64,000 bases of DNA from NCBI GenBank assembly GCA_963805795.1, contig CAWDVG010000004.1, positions 124,001-188,000 on the forward strand, read 5' to 3'. The stretch is from CAWARU01 sp963805795. GTDB taxonomy: Bacteria > Pseudomonadota > Gammaproteobacteria > UBA6186 > Azoamicaceae. Below, in pieces: positions 19,092 through 27,516 of this stretch. Position 1 is the first letter of the stretch. Each line of letters opens with the position of its first letter. The translations under genes and the position numbers were made by a program. The notes beneath the pieces are model-generated. The model searched no databases and was not told where the DNA came from. It saw nothing but the letters and a program-made list of their open reading frames with translations.

Positions 19092-20051
19092 ATGTTAGTA
19101 CTATACCCCTGCATCAAACCCTATGCTGTCCATCAATTGGCTGTAGATGATTTGCATAGCCTTTATGTCGAAGAGTCCGGTAGCCCTCAAGGTATACCCG
19201 TATTATTTTTACATGGAGGACCAGGCTCTGGTACAAGTCCAGAACATCGACGTTTTTTTGATCCCTCACAATACCGAATTGTATTATTTGATCAACGCGG
19301 TTCAGGCCATTCAACACCACATGCGGAATTGAAAAATAACAGCACACAAGCTTTAGTTTCGGATATAGAAGCTATTCGTCAGCATTTAAATATTGATCGC
19401 TTTGTACTATTTGGTGGTTCTTGGGGTTCTACTCTAGCGCTCGTCTATGCAGAAACCCATCCTAAACGAGTGCTCAGCATGATCTTACGTGGCATCTTTT
19501 TATGCCGCAAAGAAGACATCGATTGGTTTTACAAGGAAGGTTATGCAAGCCGTATTTTTCCAGATGCTTGGGAAGCCCTGGTAAACCACTTAACGCCTGA
19601 AGAACGAAATAATATTTTGGCCAGCTATTATCGGCGTTTGACCGGAGAAGATGAATTAGTACGAATGGCTGCTGCAAAAGCCTGGTCATTATGGGAAGGC
19701 GTTTGCTCTACCTTACAGCCCAATCTGAATGTCATCAATCATTTTACTGAGCATCATGTAGCGATGAGTCTGGCACGTATCGAAACCCATTATTTTATGA
19801 ATCAAACTTTTTTAGAACCGAATCAGATCATTCAAAACGCAGACAAATTGCAAGATATTCCCGGCATTTTAGTTCATGGACGCTATGATATTGTTTGCCC
19901 TTTAGAGAATGCCTATGCCTTGCATCAGGTCTGGCCAAAGTCCCGTTTAGATATTATTCGGGATGCCGGTCATTCCGCTTATGAACCGGGTATTATTCAT
20001 GCCTTAATATCAGCGACGAATGAAACTGCAAGGCAATTTGCTAAAATTTAA
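19092..20051 (+). CDS. pip: Proline iminopeptidase
   Basis: 319 residues, the usual length. Typical S33 motifs: LHGGPGSGTSP (oxyanion hole), DQRGSG, the nucleophile elbow FGGSWGSTLAL, a long cap domain, Asp in VHGRYDIVCP and His in DAGHSAYEPG. It releases N-terminal proline from peptides in the cytoplasm. Convergent with tatC, the stops being 12 bases apart. Confidence 0.93.
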   Translation: MLVLYPCIKPYAVHQLAVDDLHSLYVEESGSPQGIPVLFLHGGPGSGTSPEHRRFFDPSQYRIVLFDQRGSGHSTPHAELKNNSTQALVSDIEAIRQHLNIDRFVLFGGSWGSTLALVYAETHPKRVLSMILRGIFLCRKEDIDWFYKEGYASRIFPDAWEALVNHLTPEERNNILASYYRRLTGEDELVRMAAAKAWSLWEGVCSTLQPNLNVINHFTEHHVAMSLARIETHYFMNQTFLEPNQIIQNADKLQDIPGILVHGRYDIVCPLENAYALHQVWPKSRLDIIRDAGHSAYEPGIIHALISATNETARQFAKI

Positions 20052-20063
20052 ACCATCCTATTT

Positions 20064-20783
20064 TTAAACTTTTACCAAGGCTCGTTTTTCTCTATATCTT
20101 GCGAGCAATAAAACCATTTCAAATAGCCCCCACATAGGCAAAGCGAGCAAAATTTGAGAGATAACATCAGGTGGCGTGAGCAACATACCAAAAATAAAAG
20201 CAGCCACAATGATATAGGGTCGAATATGAATTAATTGGGCAATACTAACCCATTTTGCCTGCAATAATGCTAATGTAATAATGGGAACTTGAAATGCCAG
20301 CCCTCCAGCTAAAAGAACCGTTAACACAAAATCGAGAAAATGACGAATGTCCGTTAAAATGCGTACATTTTTGGGTGCTACCTGCGCAAAAAATTGTAAG
20401 GCCATTGGGCAAATCACAAAATACGAAAATGCAACCCCAACATAAAATAATATAATACTAGAGATCAGCAACGGAAATAAATTTTTCTTTTCTTGATTAT
20501 AAAGCGCAGGTGCAATAAAAGCCCATATTTGATAAAAAAGATACGGAATGGCTATAATCATGGACATCACAAAAGCCAATTTCATGGGTACCGTAAACGC
20601 AGAGGTCACTTCTGTGGCAATGATACCACTCCCCGCTGGCAATTGTTGTTGCAGGGGCTCTGCTAATTGAGCATACAGCCAATCGTCGATATAAAAAAAG
20701 CCCAGAAATAAAAATAAAACCAACAGAAATGACTGTATGACTCTTTTCCGTAATTCAATAAGATATGGAAGATACGCATTCAT
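20064..20783 (-). CDS. tatC: Sec-independent protein translocase TatC
   Basis: 239 residues with six predicted membrane helices. Conserved features are visible: the N-terminal LxELRKR motif, the FxxPLxxxL-type first periplasmic segment, the P-x-YQxWxFxxPAL motif and a Glu-containing later loop. TatC is the twin-arginine signal receptor in the inner membrane. Its ATG overlaps the tatB stop as ATGA, so translation is coupled. Last gene of the ubi-hit-tat series. Confidence 0.95.
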   Translation of the reverse strand: MNAYLPYLIELRKRVIQSFLLVLFLFLGFFYIDDWLYAQLAEPLQQQLPAGSGIIATEVTSAFTVPMKLAFVMSMIIAIPYLFYQIWAFIAPALYNQEKKNLFPLLISSIILFYVGVAFSYFVICPMALQFFAQVAPKNVRILTDIRHFLDFVLTVLLAGGLAFQVPIITLALLQAKWVSIAQLIHIRPYIIVAAFIFGMLLTPPDVISQILLALPMWGLFEMVLLLARYREKRALVKV

Positions 20784-20935
20784 GATAAGGCATTAAATTT
20801 TTTCGAGATGTTATGATACCAAATTCTAAATTGACCCAACCATTTCCCCAATAGATAAGTAATTTCAGGCAATCTTTCTGGCTTAATCACAATAAAGGCA
20901 ACGATGACGATAACGAGGACTTCCCAAAAACTCAT
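20780..20935 (-). CDS. tatB: TatB, unusually short (51 aa)
   Basis: The frame lies between tatA and tatC with four-base ATGA overlaps at both ends, which strongly supports translation. It has one N-terminal membrane helix (SFWEVLVIVIVAFIVI), then the hinge PERLPE characteristic of TatB, and an amphipathic helix. Canonical TatB is 130-170 residues; here almost the entire cytoplasmic tail is absent, and the protein stops soon after the amphipathic helix. TatB pairs with TatC to bind twin-arginine signals. The short form might still do so, since the tail is known to be partly dispensable in E. coli. Confidence 0.85.
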   Translation of the reverse strand: MSFWEVLVIVIVAFIVIKPERLPEITYLLGKWLGQFRIWYHNISKKFNALS

Positions 20936-21126
20936 TCGATTTCTTTCTTAATTTCTGATTTAGGTGGAACACTAGAGTCTGGTCCGCCTTCTAATCCTTT
21001 GCGAAAGCTGCGAACGGCTTGCCCTAAGTCTTCACCCATACTCCGAATACGCTTGCTGCCAAATAAAACGAGGACGATGAGCAGAATTAACAATAAAGAT
21101 CCAAAACTAATGCCACCAAAACCCAT
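20932..21126 (-). CDS. tatA: Sec-independent translocase TatA
   Basis: 64 residues: N-terminal membrane helix (SLLLILLIVLVLFG), the FGxKR-type hinge (FGSKRIRSMGEDLG), an amphipathic helix (AVRSFRKGLEG) and an acidic/basic tail. TatA forms the pore-like assembly for folded, cofactor-bearing exports. AAGGAG precedes the ATG. It overlaps tatB by four bases and follows the hit gene by ten. Confidence 0.95.
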   Translation of the reverse strand: MGFGGISFGSLLLILLIVLVLFGSKRIRSMGEDLGQAVRSFRKGLEGGPDSSVPPKSEIKKEIE

Positions 21127-21136
21127 TTATTTCTCC

Positions 21137-21469
21137 TTAAAATTTAGGTAAACCCCCACCTAATAAATGAAAATGTAAATGATCCACCTCTTGCCCACCA
21201 CCTGATCCAGAATTAATCACGGTCCGAAAACCCGTTTTCAAACCTGCATCCTGTGCAATCTTAGGTAATAACAACATCATATACGATAACAAGTCACGAT
21301 GCGCTTCTTCGACTTCCATTAAACTTTTAATATGTGCTTTTGGTACCAGTAAAAGATGCGTTTTAGCTTTGGGATGAATATCTCGAAACACGACGACATT
21401 ATCGTCTTGATAGACAAAGTCACTCGGAATAACACCCGCAATAATTTTACAAAATATACAGTCAGACAT
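21137..21469 (-). CDS. HIT-family purine nucleotide hydrolase (HinT-like)
   Basis: 110 residues, standard HinT length. Clear N-terminal CIFCKI motif and the C-terminal histidine triad HLHFHLLGG. HinT enzymes hydrolyse adenosine phosphoramidates and aminoacyl-AMP in the cytoplasm. AGGAG upstream. Sits between ubiB and tatA in one minus-strand series, four bases after ubiB, so it is almost certainly co-transcribed. Confidence 0.93.
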   Translation of the reverse strand: MSDCIFCKIIAGVIPSDFVYQDDNVVVFRDIHPKAKTHLLLVPKAHIKSLMEVEEAHRDLLSYMMLLLPKIAQDAGLKTGFRTVINSGSGGGQEVDHLHFHLLGGGLPKF

Positions 21470-21473
21470 CCAA

Positions 21474-23075
21474 TTAACTCCTGCTTAACCATAATATAAT
21501 AATCATACTAATACTCATTCCTAATAAGAAGGCAAGACAAATATTATAGACATTGTTGCGGTTTTGAAACCCTAGTATTGTTCCCTTTTTTAGTTCATTT
21601 TCCCTTAGTCGTTGTTCTTGATATTTGTTATTATAGGAGGAATCCCAAGTCCCCTGCCTCGATAAAGCGCTAAAAAGAAGATCAGGCAATTCAGGAAGCT
21701 TTTCAAGGAAATAGGGGCTATCACTTTTTAGTTTACGCAAGAAGGCACGTGGCCCTACTTGGGTTTTCATCCATTTTTCGAGAATGGGTCGGGCTGTCTG
21801 CCAAAGATCCAAATCGGGATAGAGTTCTCGTGCCAAGCCCTCAACATTGAGTAAAGTTTTCTGTAATAAGATCAATTGGGGTTGAATATTGATCTGGAAA
21901 TGCTCAGCGGTTTGAAATAAGCGTAATAATAATTTTCCAACGGAAACTTCTTTAATGGGTTGTTCAAACATGGGCTCACAGACGGTTCGTATGGAAGACT
22001 CAAATTCATCTAGGCGAGTGTTAGGGGGAATCCATCCAGATTTTAAATGTAATTCCGCAACTCGACGGTAATCTCTTTTAAAAAAGGCAAGAAAATTTTC
22101 TGCCAAATATCGTTGATCGGCTGGGCTTAAACTGCCCATAATCCCAAAATCTAGGGCTATCAATGAAGGTTTGTCAGGATGATTGTCTGCAACCAAAAGA
22201 TTCCCAGGGTGCATATCGGCATGGAAAAAGCAATCACGAAAAACTTGCGTAAAAAATACCTCAACGCATATTTCTGCTAATTTTTTTAAAGAATATCCTT
22301 GCTGCTTTAAAAAAGCTATCTGATTAATAGGAACACCATATACTCGTTCCATAACCAAAATGTTATTTTTAGAGTAGGTCCAAACTATTTTAGGCACATA
22401 GAGCAGGGGTGAGTGTGCAAAATTACGCCGCAATTGTGAAGCATTGGCTCCCTCCCTCATTAAATCCAACTCGAAGGTTAAAGCTTTTTCAAATTCAAAA
22501 ACGATCTCTTTTGGTTTAAATCGTCTTGCACGTTTAGAGTAACGATTGGCAAGACTTGCAATAGTTTTGAGCAATGCGATATCGCGTTTAATAAGTGGCT
22601 GTATCTTCGGACGTAATACCTTCACAACAACAGAGCGCCCATCTAGCAAGGTTGCCGCATGCACCTGCGCCACCGAAGCCGAAGCGAGCGCCTCTTTTTC
22701 AAAGGTTTGAAAGCAACTATCAAGAGGTTGCTGAAGGGCTGTCTCAATAAGGCTAGCTGCTAAGATTCCAGAAAAGGGCGGCACTCGATCTTGCAGTAGT
22801 CTCAGTTCTTTAAGGATATCTTCTGGAAGCATATCAGGCCGAGTGGATAATAATTGACCAAATTTTACAAAGATAGGACCCAATTCCTCTAAGGCTTCTC
22901 GGATGCGGATAGCCCTTGGCTTTTGTCTTTGCTCTGTATACCGAAAAGGAGAAAAGATAACAATAAAACGCAAAGCTCGAAACAAATGGGTTTCAGAAAC
23001 AATTTCATCTAAACCATGCTTTAATAATACATAGCTAATATGCAGTAAACGAAAAAATTGATTGAGTGGTTTCAT
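21474..23075 (-). CDS. ubiB: UbiB atypical kinase-like ubiquinone biosynthesis protein
   Basis: 533 residues. Contains the KxGQ motif (KFGQLLSTRPDMLPEDI), the Ala-rich loop ASASVAQVHAA that replaces the normal P-loop, the catalytic HADMHPGNLL and DFG (ALDFGIMG), and C-terminal membrane helix (LAFLLGMSISMIIIL). UbiB is an ATPase that supports the membrane Ubi complex. The start overlaps the ubiJ stop by four bases. Order ubiE-ubiJ-ubiB matches other gammaproteobacteria. Confidence 0.95.
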   Translation of the reverse strand: MKPLNQFFRLLHISYVLLKHGLDEIVSETHLFRALRFIVIFSPFRYTEQRQKPRAIRIREALEELGPIFVKFGQLLSTRPDMLPEDILKELRLLQDRVPPFSGILAASLIETALQQPLDSCFQTFEKEALASASVAQVHAATLLDGRSVVVKVLRPKIQPLIKRDIALLKTIASLANRYSKRARRFKPKEIVFEFEKALTFELDLMREGANASQLRRNFAHSPLLYVPKIVWTYSKNNILVMERVYGVPINQIAFLKQQGYSLKKLAEICVEVFFTQVFRDCFFHADMHPGNLLVADNHPDKPSLIALDFGIMGSLSPADQRYLAENFLAFFKRDYRRVAELHLKSGWIPPNTRLDEFESSIRTVCEPMFEQPIKEVSVGKLLLRLFQTAEHFQINIQPQLILLQKTLLNVEGLARELYPDLDLWQTARPILEKWMKTQVGPRAFLRKLKSDSPYFLEKLPELPDLLFSALSRQGTWDSSYNNKYQEQRLRENELKKGTILGFQNRNNVYNICLAFLLGMSISMIIILWLSRS

Positions 23076-23752
23076 TTTAGATCTTTCCCAACGTTATTTT
23101 CATGCACATATCTCTTTTTATCTATATTTTTCTTATGATTTGCCAATATGAGTTGAACTCGCATTTCTAGTCTATCTACTTCATTCCGTAGCTCATCTAC
23201 AGAATGGTTAAAATATTCTACCTCGATGGCTGTGGGTAATAATCGTTGTTCTTCCTGCAGGAAATTCCTGGCACTGAAAGACAAGTTTTCGATAATGCCA
23301 CGTTTTTTATTCTCTGCTTTTCTTATTCCCTGAAAAAATGCATGTGCAAAAATATCCCCAGTATAACGAGAAAGCATTTCTTCCCAATCAATGTCTAGTC
23401 CCATCACAAAATTTTGGATTTCATGGGCGAGTTCTATATCCCCCTCAATGATAAGGCCACGTTCTGTTGCCTCTTTAATTTTTTTGGATCCAGCAAACGC
23501 TATTAAAGCGGCAACCGGAGCTTTCACTTGAACCTGTGCCTCGTTCTGTGTTCCGATTTTTTTTGATTGCAAACGAATGTTAGTTTTAGTAAAAAAAATA
23601 TCAAAATCTAGCTTAAGATCGCTGATCTGCAAATATAGACATTTCCCATCGAGATGAGCAAGCCGCGTTTTTGTGCTCGCATCAAATTGTATCACCCGGT
23701 TAATTATCCGGTTAAGCATGGGTTCAAAAAATAAAACCATCCCTGGCAACAT
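23072..23752 (-). CDS. ubiJ: UbiJ, SCP2-domain ubiquinone biosynthesis accessory factor
   Basis: 226 residues. N-terminal SCP2-like lipid-binding domain (about residues 15-115, with ADVxG-like GDIELAHEIQNF), then a helical C-terminal segment with a coiled coil (VDELRNEVDRLEMRVQLIL). Sequence conservation is low in this family; the assignment rests mainly on its place between ubiE and ubiB with overlaps at both ends (its ATG overlaps the ubiE stop). UbiJ binds quinone intermediates in the soluble Ubi complex. Confidence 0.85.
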   Translation of the reverse strand: MLPGMVLFFEPMLNRIINRVIQFDASTKTRLAHLDGKCLYLQISDLKLDFDIFFTKTNIRLQSKKIGTQNEAQVQVKAPVAALIAFAGSKKIKEATERGLIIEGDIELAHEIQNFVMGLDIDWEEMLSRYTGDIFAHAFFQGIRKAENKKRGIIENLSFSARNFLQEEQRLLPTAIEVEYFNHSVDELRNEVDRLEMRVQLILANHKKNIDKKRYVHENNVGKDLK

Positions 23753-24511
23753 TAAAATTTGTATCCTCTATGTAAGGCCACAATACCACTATGAATATTT
23801 TGATAATCAACTCTTTCAAAGCCCGCAGTTTCCATCATGTCTTTTAATGTATTTTGATCAGGATGTTTCCGGATCGATTCCGCTAAATATCTATAACTAT
23901 CGGCATCATTACAAACCATTTTCCCTAACCAAGGTAATACCGAAAAAGAATAACTATCGTATAATTTGGTTAGCGTCGCATTTTGGGTTTTGGAAAATTC
24001 TAAAATGATGACACGCCCACCTGGTTTTAATACTCGGAACATTTCTGATAAAGCCTTATCTTGATGGGTTACATTACGTAATCCAAATGCCATGGTAATG
24101 CAATGAAAATGCTGATCCGGAAAAGGCAAAATTTCTGCATTGGCTTGCACATATTCTACCTTTTTTAACAATTCCTGCATCGATCAAACGAGCACGACCG
24201 CGACTTAACATGGCATTATTAATGTCTGCTAATATTACTTGACCCTGCTGCTTATCTAATTTATTTGCAATCAGTGCAGTCAGATCGCCAGTTCCCCCGG
24301 CCAAATCTAACACTTGATGATGACTTTGAATCTGGGCTCTCGTAACAGCCAAACGTTTCCAGTACCGTTGTAATCCAAATGACATTAGATCATTCATCAA
24401 ATCGTAACGCGAAGCGACTGAATCAAAGACTTCCCCGACTCGCTCCGTTTTTTTCGCGGTCGAGATTTCTTGATACCCGAAATGTGTTGTTGAGGGTCTT
24501 TCGTTCTGCAT
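23752..24511 (-). pseudogene. ubiE: UbiE/MenG quinone C-methyltransferase, single frameshift
   Basis: Two frames together give a complete UbiE of about 252 residues. The N-terminal frame (from 24511) has the VFDSVASRYDLMNDLMS motif and the SAM site DLAGGTGDLT; the C-terminal frame (to 23752) has VEYVQANAE, FGLRNV, RVLKPGG and ends HRGYKF as expected. The break is at a run of six Ts, 24161-24166 (A6 on the coding strand): one base fewer restores LLKKVEYVQANAE-type continuity. UbiE methylates the ubiquinone (and menaquinone) ring. No other damage is visible, so a homopolymer error is plausible. Confidence 0.9.
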
Positions 24512-24546
24512 AACTTGAATACTCTAATACTCTTCGCGAATGAATC

Positions 24547-25179
24547 CTAGGCGGATAATAGTTCTTGACTCTGGGTTATAATTGCTCCGGCAGCTTGCAT
24601 ATTTGTTTTAGCTTTTTCTACATCACCAGAATGTTGTTCAATACCAAAACAACCATCTTCAACTAAAAACGTTTTATAGCCCAGGTTCGCCGCATCTATC
24701 ACAGAATACTGCACACAATAATCAGTTGCCAAGCCCATGATATAGAGTTCTTCTACACCTTGCGCCTTTAGAAATGCATCTAACCCGGTATTTTTTTTAT
24801 GGGCATTATCAAAAAAAGCACTATAGCTATCAATATTGGGATCGGTTCCCTTATAAATGATTTTCTGGATAGACTGGGTTTTCAGTTTTGGATGCAGTTT
24901 TGCACCATGACTACCTTGTACACAATGATCTGGCCAGAGAATCTGCGGTATTCCTTGTAATTCAATCTGATCATAAACCTGTTTGCCAGCATGTTGAGAG
25001 GCAAAACTTTTATGACCTGCAGGATGCCAATCTTGCGTCGCAATAATTAAAGGAAAATAATCTTGCAAACGATTGGCAATGGGGAGAAGCGCTTCTGCTC
25101 CCGGAACACCCAGTGCGCCTCCGGGAAAGAAGTCGTTTTGAAGATCAATCAGAATCAGCGCCTTTGATCTATCCTTCAT
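24547..25179 (-). CDS. pncA: Nicotinamidase (isochorismatase family)
   Basis: 210 residues. Catalytic Asp in LIDLQNDFFPGG, the metal ligands Asp/His in ATQDWHPAGHKSFAS, Lys in IYKGTDPNIDSYSAF, and the catalytic Cys in GLATDYCVQYS are all in place. Converts nicotinamide to nicotinate for NAD salvage. AAGGAAG ribosome site upstream. It lies between rho and ubiE on the same strand; the 35-base gap to ubiE allows co-transcription. Confidence 0.94.
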   Translation of the reverse strand: MKDRSKALILIDLQNDFFPGGALGVPGAEALLPIANRLQDYFPLIIATQDWHPAGHKSFASQHAGKQVYDQIELQGIPQILWPDHCVQGSHGAKLHPKLKTQSIQKIIYKGTDPNIDSYSAFFDNAHKKNTGLDAFLKAQGVEELYIMGLATDYCVQYSVIDAANLGYKTFLVEDGCFGIEQHSGDVEKAKTNMQAAGAIITQSQELLSA

Positions 25180-25259
25180 TCACTTCCTTCATATACTCAT
25201 CATGCATCCCTAAAGCTCATCCCTGTTGAGTAAGATGTCCGAACTGACTGGGTGTTTGG

Positions 25260-26528
25260 TTATTGCGCTGCCCGTTTCATTGAATCAAAGAAATTTCATT
25301 GGTTTTGGTTTCACGAGACGATCCAATAAGAATTCCATCGCGGCCAATTCATCCATAGGATGCAATAAGTTTACGAAGAATCCACATTTTTTGAAGTCAT
25401 CATCTGGTTTAGTCAACAATTCTTCACGACGTGTACCGGAGCGATTAATATTAATCGCAGGATAAACACGTTTTTCAGCAATACGGCGATCCAAATGGAA
25501 TTCCATATTACCGGTACCTTTAAATTCTTCATAAATCACATCATCCATTTTGGAACCGGTATCAATTAATGCTGTTGCAATAATGGTTAAGCTACCGCCT
25601 TCTTCAATATTTCGTGCAGCACCAAAAAAACGTTTCGGACGTTGTAATGCATTGGCATCCACACCACCGGTTAAAACTTTACCGGAAGCAGGAACAACGG
25701 TGTTATAAGCACGAGCTAAACGGGTAATAGAATCTAATAAAATAACCACATCACGTTTATGTTCAACTAAACGTTTGGCTTTTTCAATAACCATTTCAGC
25801 AACTTGCACGTGACGAGTTGCAGGTTCATCAAAGGTACTGGCAATCACTTCGCCTCGTACGGAACGTGCCATTTCGGTGACTTCTTCAGGACGTTCATCA
25901 ATTAATAAAACAATGAAATAACATTCAGGATGATTTGTTGCAATGGAATGCGCAATATTTTGCAACATCATGGTTTTACCCGCTTTCGGCGGTGAAACAA
26001 TCAAACCACGTTGGCCTTTACCAATCGGTGAAACTAAATCAATAACACGTGCAGTAATATCTTCGGTGCTGCCATTGCCGACTTCCATCACTAAACGTTC
26101 ATTGGCAAATAAAGGCGTAAGATTTTCAAATAGCAATTTTATTGCTGGCATTTTCAGGTGCTTCAAAATTAATTTCATCGACTTTTAACAAAGCAAAATA
26201 ACGTTCGCCTTCTTTTGGTGGACGAATTTTGCCAGAAATGGTATCACCTGTACGCAAATTAAAACGACGAATTTGACTAGGAGAAACATAAATATCATCA
26301 GGTCCAGCTAGATAAGAACTATCTGCAGAACGTAAAAAACCAAAACCATCTTGCAGAATTTCTAAAACACCATCGCCATAAATATCTTCACCACGTTTGG
26401 CATGCGCTTTTAAAATAGCAAAAATATATCTTGTTTCCTCACACGCGCAATATCTTCAATACCAAAGGTCATGAGCAATTTCCATTAATTCTGTAGGGGA
26501 TTTTTGTTTAAGTTCAGTTAAGTTCATA
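25260..26528 (-). pseudogene. rho: Transcription termination factor Rho, at least seven single-base indels
   Basis: The start ATG (26528) reads MNLTELKQKSPTELMEIAHD and the true end (25260) reads FFDSMKRAAQ, so the whole ~420-residue gene is present. The only long intact frame (26178-25285) covers the ATPase core: Walker A PPKAGKT, VLLIDERPEEV, and the Q/R-loop and DTGSK segments are perfect. Indels break the frame near 26465, 26427 and 26133; a pair near 25388 and 25366 shifts the MWILRKL segment and restores it; at least two more lie at 25295-25310. There are no missense changes in conserved motifs, which argues for a very recent event or poor consensus rather than old decay. Rho is essential in most gammaproteobacteria. 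Confidence 0.88.
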
Positions 26529-26701
26529 ACAATATTATCCATATTATCTAGTTGAGTTGATGTTGAAGGGAATTGATAAAAACACTCATAACAGAATTGT
26601 TCCAAGTGTTAATAATTCTTAATGTGGGGCAAGTCTAACACTACATTTTTTAAAAAGATACATGCCCCGGATAAAATACGCAAGAGAAATCTCAAAATAT
26701 A

Positions 26702-27025
26702 TCAAAGATGACTGTCTAAAAATTCAGAGATTTGAGTTTTGGTCATAAACCCTGCTTTCGTAGCAAGCAATTTTCCACCCTTAAATACCATTAAAGTAGG
26801 AATGCCGCGTACACCATATTTTGAAGGGGTTTGCGTATTTTCTTCAATATTCATTTTTAAGATTTTGACTTTGCCAGAATAGGTTGCTGCAACTTCTTCT
26901 AGTAGTGGCGTGATCATCTGGCAAGGCCTGCACCAAGTTGCCCAGAAATCCACCAAAACAGGGGTATTGGATTGAATAACATCGGTATCGAATGATCCGT
27001 CAGTAACAGCTTCTAATATACTCAT
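26702..27025 (-). CDS. trxA: Thioredoxin
   Basis: 107 residues, the standard size. Active site WCRPCQ (in place of the common WCGPCK), preceded by VDFWATW and followed by the cis-Pro in GVRGIPTLMVFK. General cytoplasmic disulfide reductant. AGGAG ribosome site. It precedes rho on the same strand, the trxA-rho order found in many gammaproteobacteria; the 173-base gap would be the rho leader. Confidence 0.95.
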   Translation of the reverse strand: MSILEAVTDGSFDTDVIQSNTPVLVDFWATWCRPCQMITPLLEEVAATYSGKVKILKMNIEENTQTPSKYGVRGIPTLMVFKGGKLLATKAGFMTKTQISEFLDSHL

Positions 27026-27320
27026 CTAATTTTAAACTCCTAATGGTTTAATGTGTCTATACTCTATGCGAATCAAGCAATCGAATTCACTTTGAGTACC
27101 GTTCATTTGTTACAAATATAAAGAGATAATGGTGTGCGGATTGTTAAATTCAAGGGCTCTACTTTAATAACTGCTTTGATACTTTAATCACTATAGTGTA
27201 ACAAAAATATTGTGCAAAATAAATACTTAAGTAAAATCGTTAAAAATCAGATAAATAACTTATTTAAAATAATAGATTTTTCCTATTTTCTACCCGTTTT
27301 CCATACGATAGGGTAAATAT

Positions 27321-27443
27321 CTTACAAAAAGAGGAGAGGATCGCCTATATTATAACCTATTCACATCAGGCACTATAAGTCTTGTCAATCTCCAACCGAC
27401 CATATTCGGTGTTAGCCCAGGTGTTTCACCTGGGCATTTTTTT
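27321..27443 (+). ncRNA. Candidate small RNA between trxA and typA
   Basis: A sigma70-like promoter is visible on the plus strand: TTACAA at about 27321, 18 bases, then TATATT at about 27345. It would start a transcript near 27355 that ends at the strong intrinsic terminator at 27415-27443, about 85-90 nt with no open frame. Both flanking genes are on the minus strand, so this terminator serves neither. I do not recognise the family. The rest of 27026-27516 is A+T-rich spacer. Confidence 0.45.
27415..27443 (+). terminator. Intrinsic terminator, plus strand
   Basis: GCCCAGGTG and CACCTGGGC form a perfect 9-bp stem with a TTT loop, followed by A and seven Ts. No T-run follows on the minus strand, so it works only for plus-strand transcription. 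No plus-strand protein gene lies upstream. Confidence 0.9.
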
Positions 27444-27516
27444 ATCGGAGGTTATCATTTTCTAGACGGGTTCGTTCTAGACAGATTCGAAATTATTACT
27501 TAAGCCTATTGTTCGG

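Noticed and set aside
24155..24170. dnaX-like A AAA AAG heptamer at the ubiE break, suggesting programmed -1 frameshifting
   Set aside because: In the upstream reading frame a -1 shift leads at once to TAG; the downstream frame needs +1, so the heptamer is in the wrong phase.
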